Both the position numbers and the translations under genes were made by a program. The notes under the pieces were generated by a model. That model did no database searches. It was not told the origin of the DNA and worked only from the letters and a program-made list of their open reading frames with translations. From Actinomycetota bacterium (lineage in GTDB: Bacteria > Actinomycetota > Acidimicrobiia > Acidimicrobiales > Ilumatobacteraceae): 64,000 nt of DNA. Below, piece by piece: positions 32,186-41,513 of this stretch. The stretch covers positions 1 through 64,000 of the forward strand of contig WLJO01000002.1 in assembly GCA_009701715.1 (NCBI GenBank), given 5' to 3'. The stretch's first letter is position 1, and every line of letters begins with the position of its first letter.

Positions 32186-32935
32186 TTAGAGCCAGCCCCA
32201 GTGCTTTCTCGGCCAGATCACCACGAAAGCACGCCCCACGACGTCGCTCTTCGGGACGAAGCCGTTGAACCGCCCGTCGGTCGAGCCCGTGCGGTTGTCG
32301 CCCATGACGAACAGCATCTTGTCGGGAACCACGAACTTGCCGTCACCGTCGGGGTCGAGCACCGCCTCGGCCGGCTCAGTGCACTTGCCGTCGGTGTACG
32401 ACTCAATCAATTTGCCGCCGTTGAGCCACACCGAGCAGTCGTGAATGAAGACCTCGTCACCCGGAATGGCGATGACCCGCTTGATGAGATCCTTCACCGA
32501 CTCCGCCAGTGGCCAGGAATCGGGCTGCTCGAACACCACCACATCACCGTGCCGAACCCCGTGGAATCGGTACGCCGCCTTGTTCACGAGCACACGGTCG
32601 CCAATGTCGAGCGTGTCCTCCATCGATCCGCTCGGAATCCAGAACGGTTGGAAAACGAACTGGCGGATGCCGAGCGCCACGACGAGGGCAACGACAATCA
32701 CCACCACCCACTCGATGAGGGACTTGACCTTCTTGGATCCGGACAGGGCGGCTGGCCGGGCGGTCTCGCCCGAGGACGGAACTTTCGGATCGACCGACGG
32801 CTCGGTGTCGCCGCCATCGGGACCGCCGCCTGCTGCAATACCGACCTCGTCAACGGCGACAACGGCGACAAGCCCGTCGATCGACCCGTCTACCGGATGC
32901 ACTGCATCCGTTCGATCCTCGGAGACATCATCCAT
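32186..32935 (-). CDS. lepB: Signal peptidase I
   Basis: 249 residues. Membrane-anchored serine protease that removes signal peptides. One transmembrane helix at about 73-92 (IEWVVVIVVALVVALGI), catalytic Ser104 in IPSGSMEDTL and Lys152 in DLIKRVIAIPGD; the C-terminal box GDNRTGSTDGRFNGFVP is also typical. The 70-residue cytosolic N terminus is long and acidic. A TACCGT hexamer lies 10 nt before the ATG at 32935. It sits 63 bp after pafA. Confidence 0.94.
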   Translation of the reverse strand: MDDVSEDRTDAVHPVDGSIDGLVAVVAVDEVGIAAGGGPDGGDTEPSVDPKVPSSGETARPAALSGSKKVKSLIEWVVVIVVALVVALGIRQFVFQPFWIPSGSMEDTLDIGDRVLVNKAAYRFHGVRHGDVVVFEQPDSWPLAESVKDLIKRVIAIPGDEVFIHDCSVWLNGGKLIESYTDGKCTEPAEAVLDPDGDGKFVVPDKMLFVMGDNRTGSTDGRFNGFVPKSDVVGRAFVVIWPRKHWGWL

Positions 32936-32998
32936 CGGGACGTCACGGTACAGGGTGTCGACGCCTGCCCCGCAGACGCACGAGGCATCGTCGACACC

Positions 32999-34357
32999 CT
33001 AGAGGGACGCGATCAGCTTCTCGACCCGCTCGTCCCTGCTCTTGAACGGGTCCTTGCAGAGCACGGTGCGCTGGGCCTGGTCGTTCAGTTTCAGGTGCAC
33101 CCAGTCCACGGTGTAATCCCGCTTGCGTTCCTTTGCACGCTTGATGAACTCGCCCCGAAGCCGGGCGCGGGTGGTCTGAGGGGGGATGTCTACTGCGGCG
33201 TCAATGTCTTCGTCGGTGCACATCCTCGCCACCAGACCCTTGTCCTGCAGCTTGTAGAACAGCCCACGCTTGCGGTCGATGTCGTGGTACTGCAGGTCCA
33301 CGAGATGCAGCCTCGCGTCCCCCAGGGGAAGTCCGTGACGCTCTCGGTACGCCTCGATGAGCCGATATTTGATGACCCAGTCCACCTCTTGGTCGAGCTT
33401 GAGGGGGTCCACCTCGATCGTGGAGATGCAGTGCTCCCACATCTCGAGCGCGCGCTGCTCCAGAGGGGGGAGACCAACAGCGTCGGCGAACTGCAGGGCA
33501 CGATCGAGATACTCTCGCTGGATGTCGAGGGCGCTCACCTCCCGCCCACTCGCGAGGCGAATCTTGCGGCGGCAGGTCATGTCGTGGCTGATCTCCCTGA
33601 TCGCCCGGATCGGGTTCTCAAGGGTCATGTCGCGCAGGGAGATCGAAGGCTCCTCGAGCATCTTCAGCATGATCGACGCAGCGCCAACCTTCACGAACGT
33701 CGTGTACTCGCTCATGTTCGAGTCACCGACGATCACGTGCAAACGCCGGTACCGCTCGGCATCCGCATGCGGTTCGTCCCTGGTGTTGATGATCGGGCGA
33801 CTCCGGGTAGTCGCCGAAGACACCCCTTCCCAGATGTGCTCGGCACGCTGCGCAATCGAGTACGAGGGGCCGCGCGCGGTCTGCAGGATCTTCCCGGCAC
33901 CGGTGTAGATCTGTCTGCTCACGAGGAACGGGATGAGCACAGCGGGATAGTGGGACAGATCGTCCGCGCGGTTGGTCAGGTAGTTCTCGTGGCAGCCGTA
34001 GCTGTTCCCGGCGGAGTCCGTGTTGTTCTTGAACAGGTAAATCGTCCCGCGAATGCCCTCTTCGCGCAGGCGCTGCTCGGCGGACTCGAGCAATTCCTCG
34101 AGGATCCGTTCCCCTGCTTTGTCGTGCACCACGAGGTCGTAGATCGAGTCGCACTCCGGCGTGGCGTACTCCGGGTGCGAACCCACGTCAAGATAGAGGC
34201 GGGCTCCGTTCTGAAGGAACACATTGGAACTGCGTCCCCACGACACCACCTTGCGGAACAGGTAGCGGGCAACCTCGTCGGGGCTCAGGCGGCGCTGACC
34301 GCGCAGGGTGCACGTAACTCCGTACTCCGTCTCGATCCCGAAGATACGACGCTCCAC
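32999..34357 (-). CDS. pafA: Pup--protein ligase
   Basis: 452 residues, the same length as the mycobacterial enzyme. Glutamine-synthetase-like ligase that joins the C-terminal glutamate of Pup to substrate lysines. [13 protein letters not shown] at the N terminus, [19 protein letters not shown] (nucleotide-binding region) and [27 protein letters not shown] are PafA signatures. GTG 34357 fits the family start and has TAGATT 8 nt upstream; the longer frame overlaps prcA and is rejected. It lies directly downstream of prcA. Confidence 0.97.
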   Translation of the reverse strand: MERRIFGIETEYGVTCTLRGQRRLSPDEVARYLFRKVVSWGRSSNVFLQNGARLYLDVGSHPEYATPECDSIYDLVVHDKAGERILEELLESAEQRLREEGIRGTIYLFKNNTDSAGNSYGCHENYLTNRADDLSHYPAVLIPFLVSRQIYTGAGKILQTARGPSYSIAQRAEHIWEGVSSATTRSRPIINTRDEPHADAERYRRLHVIVGDSNMSEYTTFVKVGAASIMLKMLEEPSISLRDMTLENPIRAIREISHDMTCRRKIRLASGREVSALDIQREYLDRALQFADAVGLPPLEQRALEMWEHCISTIEVDPLKLDQEVDWVIKYRLIEAYRERHGLPLGDARLHLVDLQYHDIDRKRGLFYKLQDKGLVARMCTDEDIDAAVDIPPQTTRARLRGEFIKRAKERKRDYTVDWVHLKLNDQAQRTVLCKDPFKSRDERVEKLIASL

Positions 34358-34364
34358 TGCGCGG

Positions 34365-34370
34365 AATCTA
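34365..34370 (-). promoter_or_regulatory. -10 hexamer of pafA
   Basis: Minus-strand TAGATT, 8 nt before GTG 34357; TTGGCA lies 15 bp further upstream inside prcA. Suggests that pafA can be expressed apart from prcBA. Confidence 0.45.
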
Positions 34371-34373
34371 CCG

Positions 34374-35060
34374 TCAGGCCGGACTTGCCAAGAGTGACTC
34401 AACCTCTTGGTCGGGGAGTCTCCTGAAGCAACGGCGACCGTTAGAACGGCTGAGAACAGCGGCCTCCAGCTCACTCGCCGGAATCTGGCGATCCGGGCCG
34501 GCAAGCGCAGCGACCGCCATCCGGAGCGCAACCCCGAGTTCGAGCTCACGTGCGAACGAATCGGTCATGGCTGCATTGATCCGCTCGACATCGCCCCCGA
34601 GCACGCAGAAACCCGGCTCGTCCATGACCGTACCGTCGTACAGGATGTGGAAGATCTGGTCCTCAGCCGTGCCGGAACCCACCTCTGCCACGAGGATCTC
34701 GACCTCCATCGGCTTCATCTCATGGGTAAAGATTTGTCCGAGGATCTGGCCGTACTGGTTCGCCAGACCCCGGGCATCGACGTCGTCCCGTGAGTACTGG
34801 TACCCCTTGACATCCGCCGCGCGCACACCCGCGACCCGAAGCGTGTCGAACTCGTTGAAGCGCCCCACACCGGCGAAGGCGATGCGGTCGTAGATCTCCG
34901 AGACCTTTCGGAGATTATTCGAGGGATTTTCCGCAATGAGCGCTATGCCATCGTCGAATGCCAGGGCTACCAGTGCGCGCCCGCGGGCAATGCCCTTGCG
35001 GGCGAAATCCGCCCGATCCTTCATCATCTGCTCCGGAGCGACGTAGAACGGGGTAGTCAT
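34374..35060 (-). CDS. prcA: Proteasome alpha subunit
   Basis: 228 residues. Forms the outer gating rings of the 20S proteasome. [30 protein letters not shown] is the typical alpha N terminus. It has no catalytic N-terminal threonine. A strong ribosome-binding site (GAGGAGG) precedes ATG 35060, 13 nt after prcB. The C terminus ends in ASPA, with a short tail compared with mycobacterial PrcA. Confidence 0.95.
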   Translation of the reverse strand: MTTPFYVAPEQMMKDRADFARKGIARGRALVALAFDDGIALIAENPSNNLRKVSEIYDRIAFAGVGRFNEFDTLRVAGVRAADVKGYQYSRDDVDARGLANQYGQILGQIFTHEMKPMEVEILVAEVGSGTAEDQIFHILYDGTVMDEPGFCVLGGDVERINAAMTDSFARELELGVALRMAVAALAGPDRQIPASELEAAVLSRSNGRRCFRRLPDQEVESLLASPA

Positions 35061-35073
35061 GGCAGGGGCCTCC

Positions 35074-35865
35074 TCACCGGTTAGACTGCGCTGCGATGGT
35101 CTCGTAGCGCGTCTTCAGGTCTGCATCGTCGATCCGCTGGTAGCCAGCGGAGTCGATGACGGCAACCACGGGGTAGATCGCGCGGAGCGTGTCCGGACCA
35201 CCTGTTGCTGAGTCGGCGTCCGCTGCTTCCCAGAGAGCCCGGCACACGAGATCGATCGCCGTCGAACGGTCCATGTCGGCGCGTAGCTGAACCTTCATCA
35301 CCGTTCCCGCGTGCAGACTTCCCGAGCCGGTGGCCACGTACTCGCGCTCCTCATAGCGACCGCCGGTGACGTCAAAGGTCCACAACCTGCCGGTATGGCG
35401 GCGCAGGTCGTAGCCGGCGAAAATCGGTACGACCACGAGTCCCTGCATGGCGGCCGGGAGGTTGGAGCGCACCATTCCGGAGAGTTGGTTCGCCTTGCCC
35501 TCGAGGCTCAAGGACTGGCCCTCGACCTTCTCGTAGTGCTCGAGTTGCAGCTGGAACAGCTTTACCATCTCCATGGCCGGCCCGGCAGCGCCGGCGATGG
35601 CGACCGCCGAGTAACGGTCTGCCTCAACCACTTTCTCCATGAACCGGTGGGAGATCAGGTTGCCCGAGGTTGCCCGCCGGTCCCCAGCCATCACGACACC
35701 GTCGGCGTACTTGACGGCCACACAGGTGGTGGCGTGAGGGATATCCAGACCGTGATCGGAACCCATGACACCCGTCATCGCAAAAGGATCGTGACCGACC
35801 CTGCGCAACACCTCCGGGAGGCTCGAGCCAGGATCGGTCCCCGCGGAGAAGAACGGCATTCCCAT
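35074..35865 (-). CDS. prcB: Proteasome beta subunit
   Basis: 263 residues including a propeptide of about 45. Catalytic threonine is Thr46 in HATTCVAVKY; autocleavage would expose it. The residue before it is Ala, whereas Gly is usual in actinobacterial PrcB (HGTT). Active-site Asp/Lys partners are in GVVMAGDRRAT and the FMEKVVEAD segment. ATG 35865 is supported by TAGCCT 8 nt upstream, giving MGMPFFSAGTD; Met3 is the alternative. It starts 23 bp after pup. Confidence 0.95.
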   Translation of the reverse strand: MGMPFFSAGTDPGSSLPEVLRRVGHDPFAMTGVMGSDHGLDIPHATTCVAVKYADGVVMAGDRRATSGNLISHRFMEKVVEADRYSAVAIAGAAGPAMEMVKLFQLQLEHYEKVEGQSLSLEGKANQLSGMVRSNLPAAMQGLVVVPIFAGYDLRRHTGRLWTFDVTGGRYEEREYVATGSGSLHAGTVMKVQLRADMDRSTAIDLVCRALWEAADADSATGGPDTLRAIYPVVAVIDSAGYQRIDDADLKTRYETIAAQSNR

Positions 35866-35872
35866 GACCGGC

Positions 35873-35878
35873 AGGCTA
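35873..35878 (-). promoter_or_regulatory. -10 hexamer of prcB
   Basis: Minus-strand TAGCCT, 8 nt before ATG 35865 in the pup-prcB gap; a possible internal leaderless promoter for prcBA. Confidence 0.45.
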
Positions 35879-35888
35879 CCCCTGTCTG

Positions 35889-36086
35889 TTACTGGCCGCC
35901 CTTTTGGACGTACGACTTCACGAAGTCCTCGGCGTTGCTCTCGAGCACCTCGTCGATCTCGTCCAACAGATCATCGAGTTCGGCCTTGATGCGCTCGCCC
36001 TGTTCAGTCGCCGGGGCGGTCTCGTCCACCACCGCATCGTCCGAGCGAGCCGGGATCACCTTGCGTTTCTGCTCCTGTTCCGCCAT
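35889..36086 (-). CDS. pup: Prokaryotic ubiquitin-like protein Pup
   Basis: 65 residues. Disordered tag that is linked to lysines of proteins destined for the proteasome. It ends in GGQ, so Dop must first deamidate the terminal Gln to Glu. The helical ARC-binding region is ERIKAELDDLLDEIDEVLE (31-49). ATG 36086 follows GAGGAG at 5-nt spacing and overlaps the dop stop in TGATG; the GTG one codon up is too close to that site. Confidence 0.97.
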   Translation of the reverse strand: MAEQEQKRKVIPARSDDAVVDETAPATEQGERIKAELDDLLDEIDEVLESNAEDFVKSYVQKGGQ

Positions 36087-37579
36087 CACCGCTCCTCGTT
36101 CGCCAGGCGGGCCAGTAACTCAGCCGCAGTCCTGCTCTCATCAATCACGCTACTCACGTGTCGGGCGGTCCCACGCAGCGGTTCCATCATCGGAACCCGG
36201 CGCAGCGGCTCACGGCCGACATCGAACACCATCGAGTCCCAATTCGCAGCAACCACCTCGTCCGGCCACTTCTGAAGACACCTTCCCCTGAAGTATGCCC
36301 GAGTAGTGGTGGGCGGCTCGGTCATCGCACTCACGGCGTCAGCATCTGCGACCAGTTTCTCGAAACCGAGCCGACTGGCAAGACCTCGGTCGGCGCGCAT
36401 GTCGTGGTATTGAAGGTCAAGTGCACGGAGCCGGGTATCCCCCGGACCGACGCCATGGCGCTCTGCGTACCCGTTGATCAAGCGTTCCTTGGCAACCCAG
36501 TCCACCCAGTTGGCGACGCGGGCACGGTCCGATTCGAGGCCCTCAAGCACACGTTCCCAGCGCGCGAGAACGTCGCGACCGACGTCTTCGTCCACGCACT
36601 CGAGGCCACTGCGATCGGCATAGCGTTGAGCGCAGCGAAGCATTTCCCACTGCACCTCAAGCGCAGTCATGGTGGTCCCTGAGCGCAGTTCGACCACCTG
36701 TGCCAACGAGGGATCTTGGCTGACCCGGTGGATCGCCCGCACCGGGTGGGCGAGTGAGAGGTCCACATCAAAGGCGTCGTCCTCGATCATGGCGAGCACG
36801 ATCGCAGTCGTCCCCACCTTGAGGTAGGTCGCTACCTCGCTGAGGTTTGCATCGCCAACGATGACGTGAAGCCGTCGATACTTCACCGGGTCGCAGTGAG
36901 GCTCGTCCCGGGTGTTGACGATGGGGCGTTTCAGCGTCGTCTCGAGACCCACCTCCTCCTCGAAGAAGTCCGCCCGCTGGCTCAACTGGAAGGGCACCTC
37001 GGATGACGTAACGCCAGCGAGTTCCGATCCAATTTTCCCGGCGCCGCAGAAGACCTGACGGGTCACGAAGTGAGGGGTGATCTGGTGAACCAGCCGACCG
37101 AATGGCGTGGTTCGAGCAACCAGGTAGTTCTCGTGGCACCCGTAACTGTTTCCCTTGCCGTCGGAGTTGTTCTTGTGGACGATCACCTCGGCACCGGGCC
37201 CGACCATGCGGTTGGCGGCCGTCATCGATGCGCGGATGATCTCTTCCGCTGCTCGGTCGAAGCGCACAACCTCGAGCGCATTGGAGCATTCCGGGGTGGA
37301 GATCTCCGGATGGGCGTGATCGACGTAATAACGGGCGCCGTTTGTGAGGACCGCATTCACGAGGTGCGTCTCCACCTCGGGAGGGAAAGCATCCTCGAGC
37401 CGGAAACCCCGGGCATCATTGCCGGGCGTCTCGTCCATAAAGTCCCAGGTGATCCTGCGGTTGATCGCCCCGATATAGGCGTTGATGAGCAACGAACTGG
37501 CCGCGGTCGGGTTGAGGTCCGACCCACGCACCACGATCCCGTATTCGGTCTCGATGCCGCACACCTTGGCGATGGCCAT
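36086..37579 (-). CDS. dop: Deamidase/depupylase of Pup
   Basis: 497 residues. PafA-related enzyme that converts Pup-Gln to Pup-Glu and also removes Pup from substrates. CGIETEYGIVVRG at the N terminus; the Dop-specific loop follows (WDFMDETPGNDARGFRLED, about 45-63), which PafA lacks. [19 protein letters not shown] and [27 protein letters not shown] are shared with PafA. Coupled to pup; it starts 8 nt after arc. Confidence 0.96.
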   Translation of the reverse strand: MAIAKVCGIETEYGIVVRGSDLNPTAASSLLINAYIGAINRRITWDFMDETPGNDARGFRLEDAFPPEVETHLVNAVLTNGARYYVDHAHPEISTPECSNALEVVRFDRAAEEIIRASMTAANRMVGPGAEVIVHKNNSDGKGNSYGCHENYLVARTTPFGRLVHQITPHFVTRQVFCGAGKIGSELAGVTSSEVPFQLSQRADFFEEEVGLETTLKRPIVNTRDEPHCDPVKYRRLHVIVGDANLSEVATYLKVGTTAIVLAMIEDDAFDVDLSLAHPVRAIHRVSQDPSLAQVVELRSGTTMTALEVQWEMLRCAQRYADRSGLECVDEDVGRDVLARWERVLEGLESDRARVANWVDWVAKERLINGYAERHGVGPGDTRLRALDLQYHDMRADRGLASRLGFEKLVADADAVSAMTEPPTTTRAYFRGRCLQKWPDEVVAANWDSMVFDVGREPLRRVPMMEPLRGTARHVSSVIDESRTAAELLARLANEER

Positions 37580-37587
37580 GACCGGAC

Positions 37588-39324
37588 CTACAGGTACTGA
37601 CCGGTAGCCACACGCTCGATGGCCCTGCCGCCCGAGACGTCGTCGGCCGCACGGCTCTCGTTCACCAAGGTGCGGATGAAGATGATCCGTTCACCCTTCT
37701 TGCCTGAGATGCGAGCCCAGTCGTCGGGGTTCGTGGTGTTCGGCAGGTCCTCGTGTTCCTTGTACTCCTGCTTGATCCCGTCAAGCAGGTCGCCCGTCGC
37801 GATGCCCCGTGAGCCGCCGGCGATCGAGCGCTTGATCGCCAGTTTCTTTGCTCGCCTCACGATGTTCTCGATCATCGCACCCGACGCGAAGTCTTTGTAA
37901 TACAGCACTTCTTTGTCACCGTTCTGGTAAGTCACCTCGAGGAACCGGTTGGCAGTGTCCTCCCGGTACATCTCGTCGACCGTCAGGTCGATCATCCTCG
38001 CGATTTCCTCGCCTGCAGCGATCGGAAGGTCGTCGCTGAGATAGCGGGCAAAGATCTGGCGTGCCGCGGCGGCGGACGGGCGCTCGATCTTGATCTTGAC
38101 GTCAAGACGGCCGGGTCGCAGGATCGCCGGGTCGATGAGGTCCTCGCGATTCGTCGCACCGATCACGATCACGTTGCGCAGACCCTCGACCCCGTCGATC
38201 TCGGCGAGCAACTGAGGGACGATTGTCGATTCCATGTCCGAGGAGATGCCCGTACCGCGGGTGCGGAACATCGAGTCCATCTCGTCAAAGAAAACGATGA
38301 CGGGCCAGCCCTCCTCACTTTTCTCGCGTGCACGCTGGAACACGAGCCGGATCTGGCGTTCGGTCTCGCCGACGTACTTGTTGAGCAGTTCCGGGCCCTT
38401 GATGTTGATGAAGTAGCTGCGACCCTTTTCGTCGCCGGTCCTCGCAGCGACCTTGCGCGCCAGCGAGTTCGCCACCGCCTTTGCGATGAGCGTCTTGCCG
38501 CAGCCGGGTGGCCCGTACAGCAAAATGCCCTTCGGGGCCGGGAGTCGGTACTCGGCGAAAAGATCGGCATGCAGAAACGGAAGTTCCACCGCATCTGCGA
38601 TCTGCTCGATCTGGCTGTCCAGACCCCCGATGTCTTCATAGGTGATGTCCGGCACCTCCTCAAGCAGAAGGTCCTCCACCTCGGGCCGCGGGAGCTTCTC
38701 AAGGAGCAGCCCACTGCGAACATCAAGCCGGACGGAGTCACCGCTGCGGAGGTGCACCCCCCTGAGTGCATCGGCAAGTTCACACACCCGCTCCTCATCG
38801 GCGCGACCGACGACTAGCGCCCGGATCCCGTCCTCGAGGATGTCCTTGATCGTGACCACCTCGCCCAGAATCTCCGGGCCGCGAGCCGTAACGACGTTAA
38901 AGCTCTCGTTGAGCACCACCTCGGCGCCACGTTCGAGACTCTCGTGCTCCACGTCGGGGTGAAGACTGACCCTCATCTTGCGGCCGCTCGTGAGGATGTC
39001 AACCGTTCCGTCGTCGTTCTTCCCGACGACCACCCCGTAGGCCGAAGGCGGACGGGTGAGCTTGTCCACTTCCTCGCGGAGCGCAGTGATGTGCTCTCGG
39101 GCCTCCCGAAGGGTGTAGGACAGTTTCTCGTTCTGGGCCACCGCCTGAGCAAGCTGGCCCTTGTTCTCGAGGAGTCGCTCCTCCAGCACCCGCATCCGCT
39201 TCGGGGCCTCGGAAAGCTTCCTGCGCAGTGTCAGGATCTCGTCCTCGAGCAACCGCAGGGCATCAGCCTCGTCCGGCAAGCCGCCGTCTAGGGCCTCGTC
39301 ACCGAGTTCAGGTTGGTCTCCCAC
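37588..39324 (-). CDS. arc: Proteasomal ATPase ARC/Mpa
   Basis: 578 residues. Hexameric AAA+ unfoldase that recognises Pup and feeds substrates to the 20S core. Coiled coil about 22-92, two OB folds about 95-210, AAA domain with Walker A GPPGCGKT (271-278) and Walker [11 protein letters not shown]. The C terminus TGQYL is the motif that docks on the proteasome. GTG 39324 is chosen for its GAGG ribosome-binding site and the family start. It heads the dop-pup-prcB-prcA-pafA series. Confidence 0.96.
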   Translation of the reverse strand: MGDQPELGDEALDGGLPDEADALRLLEDEILTLRRKLSEAPKRMRVLEERLLENKGQLAQAVAQNEKLSYTLREAREHITALREEVDKLTRPPSAYGVVVGKNDDGTVDILTSGRKMRVSLHPDVEHESLERGAEVVLNESFNVVTARGPEILGEVVTIKDILEDGIRALVVGRADEERVCELADALRGVHLRSGDSVRLDVRSGLLLEKLPRPEVEDLLLEEVPDITYEDIGGLDSQIEQIADAVELPFLHADLFAEYRLPAPKGILLYGPPGCGKTLIAKAVANSLARKVAARTGDEKGRSYFINIKGPELLNKYVGETERQIRLVFQRAREKSEEGWPVIVFFDEMDSMFRTRGTGISSDMESTIVPQLLAEIDGVEGLRNVIVIGATNREDLIDPAILRPGRLDVKIKIERPSAAAARQIFARYLSDDLPIAAGEEIARMIDLTVDEMYREDTANRFLEVTYQNGDKEVLYYKDFASGAMIENIVRRAKKLAIKRSIAGGSRGIATGDLLDGIKQEYKEHEDLPNTTNPDDWARISGKKGERIIFIRTLVNESRAADDVSGGRAIERVATGQYL

Positions 39325-39356
39325 GCTGCCACCTCGTCCGTTCCACAATTGCGGAA

Positions 39357-39362
39357 ATTCTA
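39357..39362 (-). promoter_or_regulatory. -10 element of arc
   Basis: Minus-strand TAGAAT, the best -10 match in the 113-bp divergent gap between arc and ferredoxin. It would give a leader of about 25 nt that includes the ribosome-binding site. No clear -35. Confidence 0.4.
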
Positions 39363-39437
39363 AGATGAACCTACACGCCTCCGCTGTGTAGAGTGAACGA
39401 GTCTTACCGTGCAATGTGACAGGAGTAGAAGCCAACG

Positions 39438-39683
39438 ATGAAGGTCTGGATTGACCAAGATCTCTGCACCGGTGACGGGCTCTGCGAGGAAATCGCACCC
39501 GACGTCTTCACGCTGCTCGACGACGGCCTCGCCTACGTCAAAGAAGGCGCAAAGGTGTATGCGACCGCTAAAGGTAACCCGCAGGGTGCGGAGGGGCTGG
39601 CAAACATCCCCGACAACCAACTCGACGGTGTGATCGAGTCCGCCGAGGAATGCCCTGGCGAGTGTATTTTCATCGAGCCATAG
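39438..39683 (+). CDS. Ferredoxin
   Basis: 81-residue small acidic electron carrier of the single-cluster type. Cysteines C10-x5-C16, C72 and C76 (C-TGDGL-C ... ECPGEC). The five-residue gap between the first two fits a [3Fe-4S] cluster, as in ferredoxins that serve actinobacterial cytochromes P450. AGGAG ribosome-binding site upstream. Divergent from arc and convergent with trmI. Partner unknown; no P450 is in the window. Confidence 0.9.
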   Translation: MKVWIDQDLCTGDGLCEEIAPDVFTLLDDGLAYVKEGAKVYATAKGNPQGAEGLANIPDNQLDGVIESAEECPGECIFIEP

Positions 39684-39705
39684 GCCGATCAGTCAAACGA
39701 ACCAA

Positions 39706-39731
39706 AACGGGGCGCCTGAGGGCGCCCCGTT
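39706..39731. terminator. Hairpin terminator between ferredoxin and trmI
   Basis: Perfect 11-bp stem AACGGGGCGCC (39706-39716) / GGCGCCCCGTT (39721-39731) with a 4-nt loop, between convergent genes. On the minus strand it is followed by TTTTGG, so it serves trmI best; it can probably stop both directions. Confidence 0.85.
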
Positions 39732-39749
39732 CCGCGTACCGGGCGCCAG

Positions 39750-40556
39750 TCAGTCGGGTGATGCGTCCGGCAGTACGACGGGCAACCCGTCGCCGAGGAA
39801 CCGTGCCACGGTGAGAAAGGCCGTGTGGGCCACCATGCGGTGATCCGGGCGAACGGCCTGTCCCTCGATGTGCCAGGTGCGATGCAGCACCTCGAGTGTT
39901 CGCTGCTCGATCCACAGTCCGCTCGAGAGCGCCTCTCTCGTTCTCACCGCCTGGGTGATCGACGGCGTGTACGCGAGGAGGATGCCTCCTGCCCGCAGCG
40001 ATCGCTCCGCATGAGGCACGACCTGCCAAGGCTCGGGAAGGTCCAACACCACCCGGTCGAGGTCAGTCTCATCAATTCCCTCGTACGCGTCCCGGAGATG
40101 GGTGTGGTACCGCTCCAGGGCATCGACCCCGAGGAACTCGCGCACATTGGTGCGGGCCCGGTTCAAGAAGTCCTCGCGGATCTCGTACCCAAGGATCTCG
40201 GCGCCGTAGCGCAACATCGTCATGCTCAGCGCTCCCGAGCCGAGTCCGGTCTCAAACACCCGGATCCCGGGACCGATATCGGCCAGCATGCAGATCGGCG
40301 CGAGGTCCTTCGGATAGATCACCTGAGCACCACGCGGCATCTGCAGCACGAAGTCCTCGAGGGACGGGCGCAACGCCCGGTATTTCGAGTTCTTCGTGGA
40401 CCAGAGCAACGCACCCTCGGGCTTACCCTGGATGTTCGCGTGCGGGATGAACCCCGTATGGGTGTGGAACTCGGCACCCTCCTGCAGGGTGACGAGGTAC
40501 CGCCGCAGTTTGTTGTCGAGGAGGACCACCTTTTCCCCGAACTGGAACTCGCGCAT
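39750..40556 (-). CDS. trmI: tRNA (adenine-58-N1)-methyltransferase TrmI
   Basis: 268 residues. SAM-dependent enzyme that makes m1A58 in the tRNA T-loop. HTHTGFIPHANIQGKPEG near the N terminus, SAM motif VFETGLGSGALSM (about 98-110) and DLPEPWQVVPHAERSLRAGG are TrmI landmarks. ATG 40556 overlaps the ttuA stop (TAATG), so it is co-translated with the sulfurtransferase acting on the same T-loop. The longer upstream frame is inside ttuA. Confidence 0.95.
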   Translation of the reverse strand: MREFQFGEKVVLLDNKLRRYLVTLQEGAEFHTHTGFIPHANIQGKPEGALLWSTKNSKYRALRPSLEDFVLQMPRGAQVIYPKDLAPICMLADIGPGIRVFETGLGSGALSMTMLRYGAEILGYEIREDFLNRARTNVREFLGVDALERYHTHLRDAYEGIDETDLDRVVLDLPEPWQVVPHAERSLRAGGILLAYTPSITQAVRTREALSSGLWIEQRTLEVLHRTWHIEGQAVRPDHRMVAHTAFLTVARFLGDGLPVVLPDASPD

Positions 40557-41512
40557 TATCGACCCCTCTTGCGACCGGACTTGGTCATGAACTCCACAGG
40601 AACGGCCTCGTGTTGCGAGGACTTCTCCACGAGCAGACAGAACGAGCACACCTCGTTCGGGGTGGGTGATCCACAACGGGAACACTCCCCCAGTTCGTCG
40701 TGGGATGCTCCCGTGTGGTCGGAGAGCAACGGCGCCATCCGCTCGATGAAGTTGAGGTAGAACGAGGCTTTGCTGCCCGGCGATTGTTCCTCGATGGCGT
40801 TCAGTGTGTTCTTATACCCGAGATGCCGGTTACCGACCGCCATCGGGCACTCCTCGACGATGTAATCGATGTTGCGCACGATGCACCAAGCTGCCATCTC
40901 CCGTTCGGTGAGCCGGACGAGTGGCTTCACCTTCTTGGGGAACCCCGGGCGCGCCGGCAGCACGGGTAATTGGCGGGCTAGGTACTCGATCTCCCACCTC
41001 AGCGTGTTGCCGAACAACACCGCTGCCTCGTCATCGAGGTTGTGGCCGGTGGCGACCACGTCATAACCACCCTCCATCGCTGCGCTGTCGAAGAGATGCC
41101 GCTTGGTGAGCCCACAGGCCGAGCACGGAACGCGCCGGGTCGCTGCCGCTGCGGTGGGGATGTCGTAACCCAATTCCGAGCGCAGCGAGATCACCCGGAG
41201 GTTGAGCCCGCGAGCGTCCGCGAAGCGTTGCGCGTAGCCGAGACTCTCGTCGCTGTACTCACCGATCCCCAGACCGATGTACAGCCCGTCTGCGCGGTAT
41301 CCCAGATCCACCAAGATGTCCCACAGGGCGAGGGAGTCCTTGCCACCCGATACCGCAACGAGGATCCTGTCCTCCGGCCAGAGCATGGAGAAGTCCTTGA
41401 CTGCCTTTTCCACCTGCCGCCGGCACAGTTGCACGAAATGCTCTGCGCAGAAGTTCGCGTTGTGGCGAGCCAGGTCGATGATTGCCGGCCCACGGCACAC
41501 CCGACATTTCAT
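40556..41512 (-). CDS. ttuA: tRNA-5-methyluridine-54 2-sulfurtransferase TtuA
   Basis: 318 residues. ATP-pyrophosphatase-type enzyme that thiolates U54 (T54) in tRNA. N-terminal zinc site C3, C6, C22, H25; PP-loop SGGKDS at 55-60; [4Fe-4S]/catalytic cysteines C130, C133 and C222, which as I recall are the same positions as in Thermus TtuA; C-terminal zinc site C277, C280, C289, C292. All expected residues are present, so the enzyme should be active. One base separates it from the stop of ttuB, its sulfur donor, and it overlaps trmI. In Thermus the product s2T54 stabilises tRNA at high temperature. Confidence 0.92.
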   Translation of the reverse strand: MKCRVCRGPAIIDLARHNANFCAEHFVQLCRRQVEKAVKDFSMLWPEDRILVAVSGGKDSLALWDILVDLGYRADGLYIGLGIGEYSDESLGYAQRFADARGLNLRVISLRSELGYDIPTAAAATRRVPCSACGLTKRHLFDSAAMEGGYDVVATGHNLDDEAAVLFGNTLRWEIEYLARQLPVLPARPGFPKKVKPLVRLTEREMAAWCIVRNIDYIVEECPMAVGNRHLGYKNTLNAIEEQSPGSKASFYLNFIERMAPLLSDHTGASHDELGECSRCGSPTPNEVCSFCLLVEKSSQHEAVPVEFMTKSGRKRGR

Positions 41513-41513
41513 C

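Noticed and set aside
32201-34426. 741-codon open frame on the plus strand opposite lepB and pafA
   Set aside because: Antisense shadow typical of GC-rich DNA; translation is Arg/His/Val-rich without domains, while both minus-strand genes are unmistakable.
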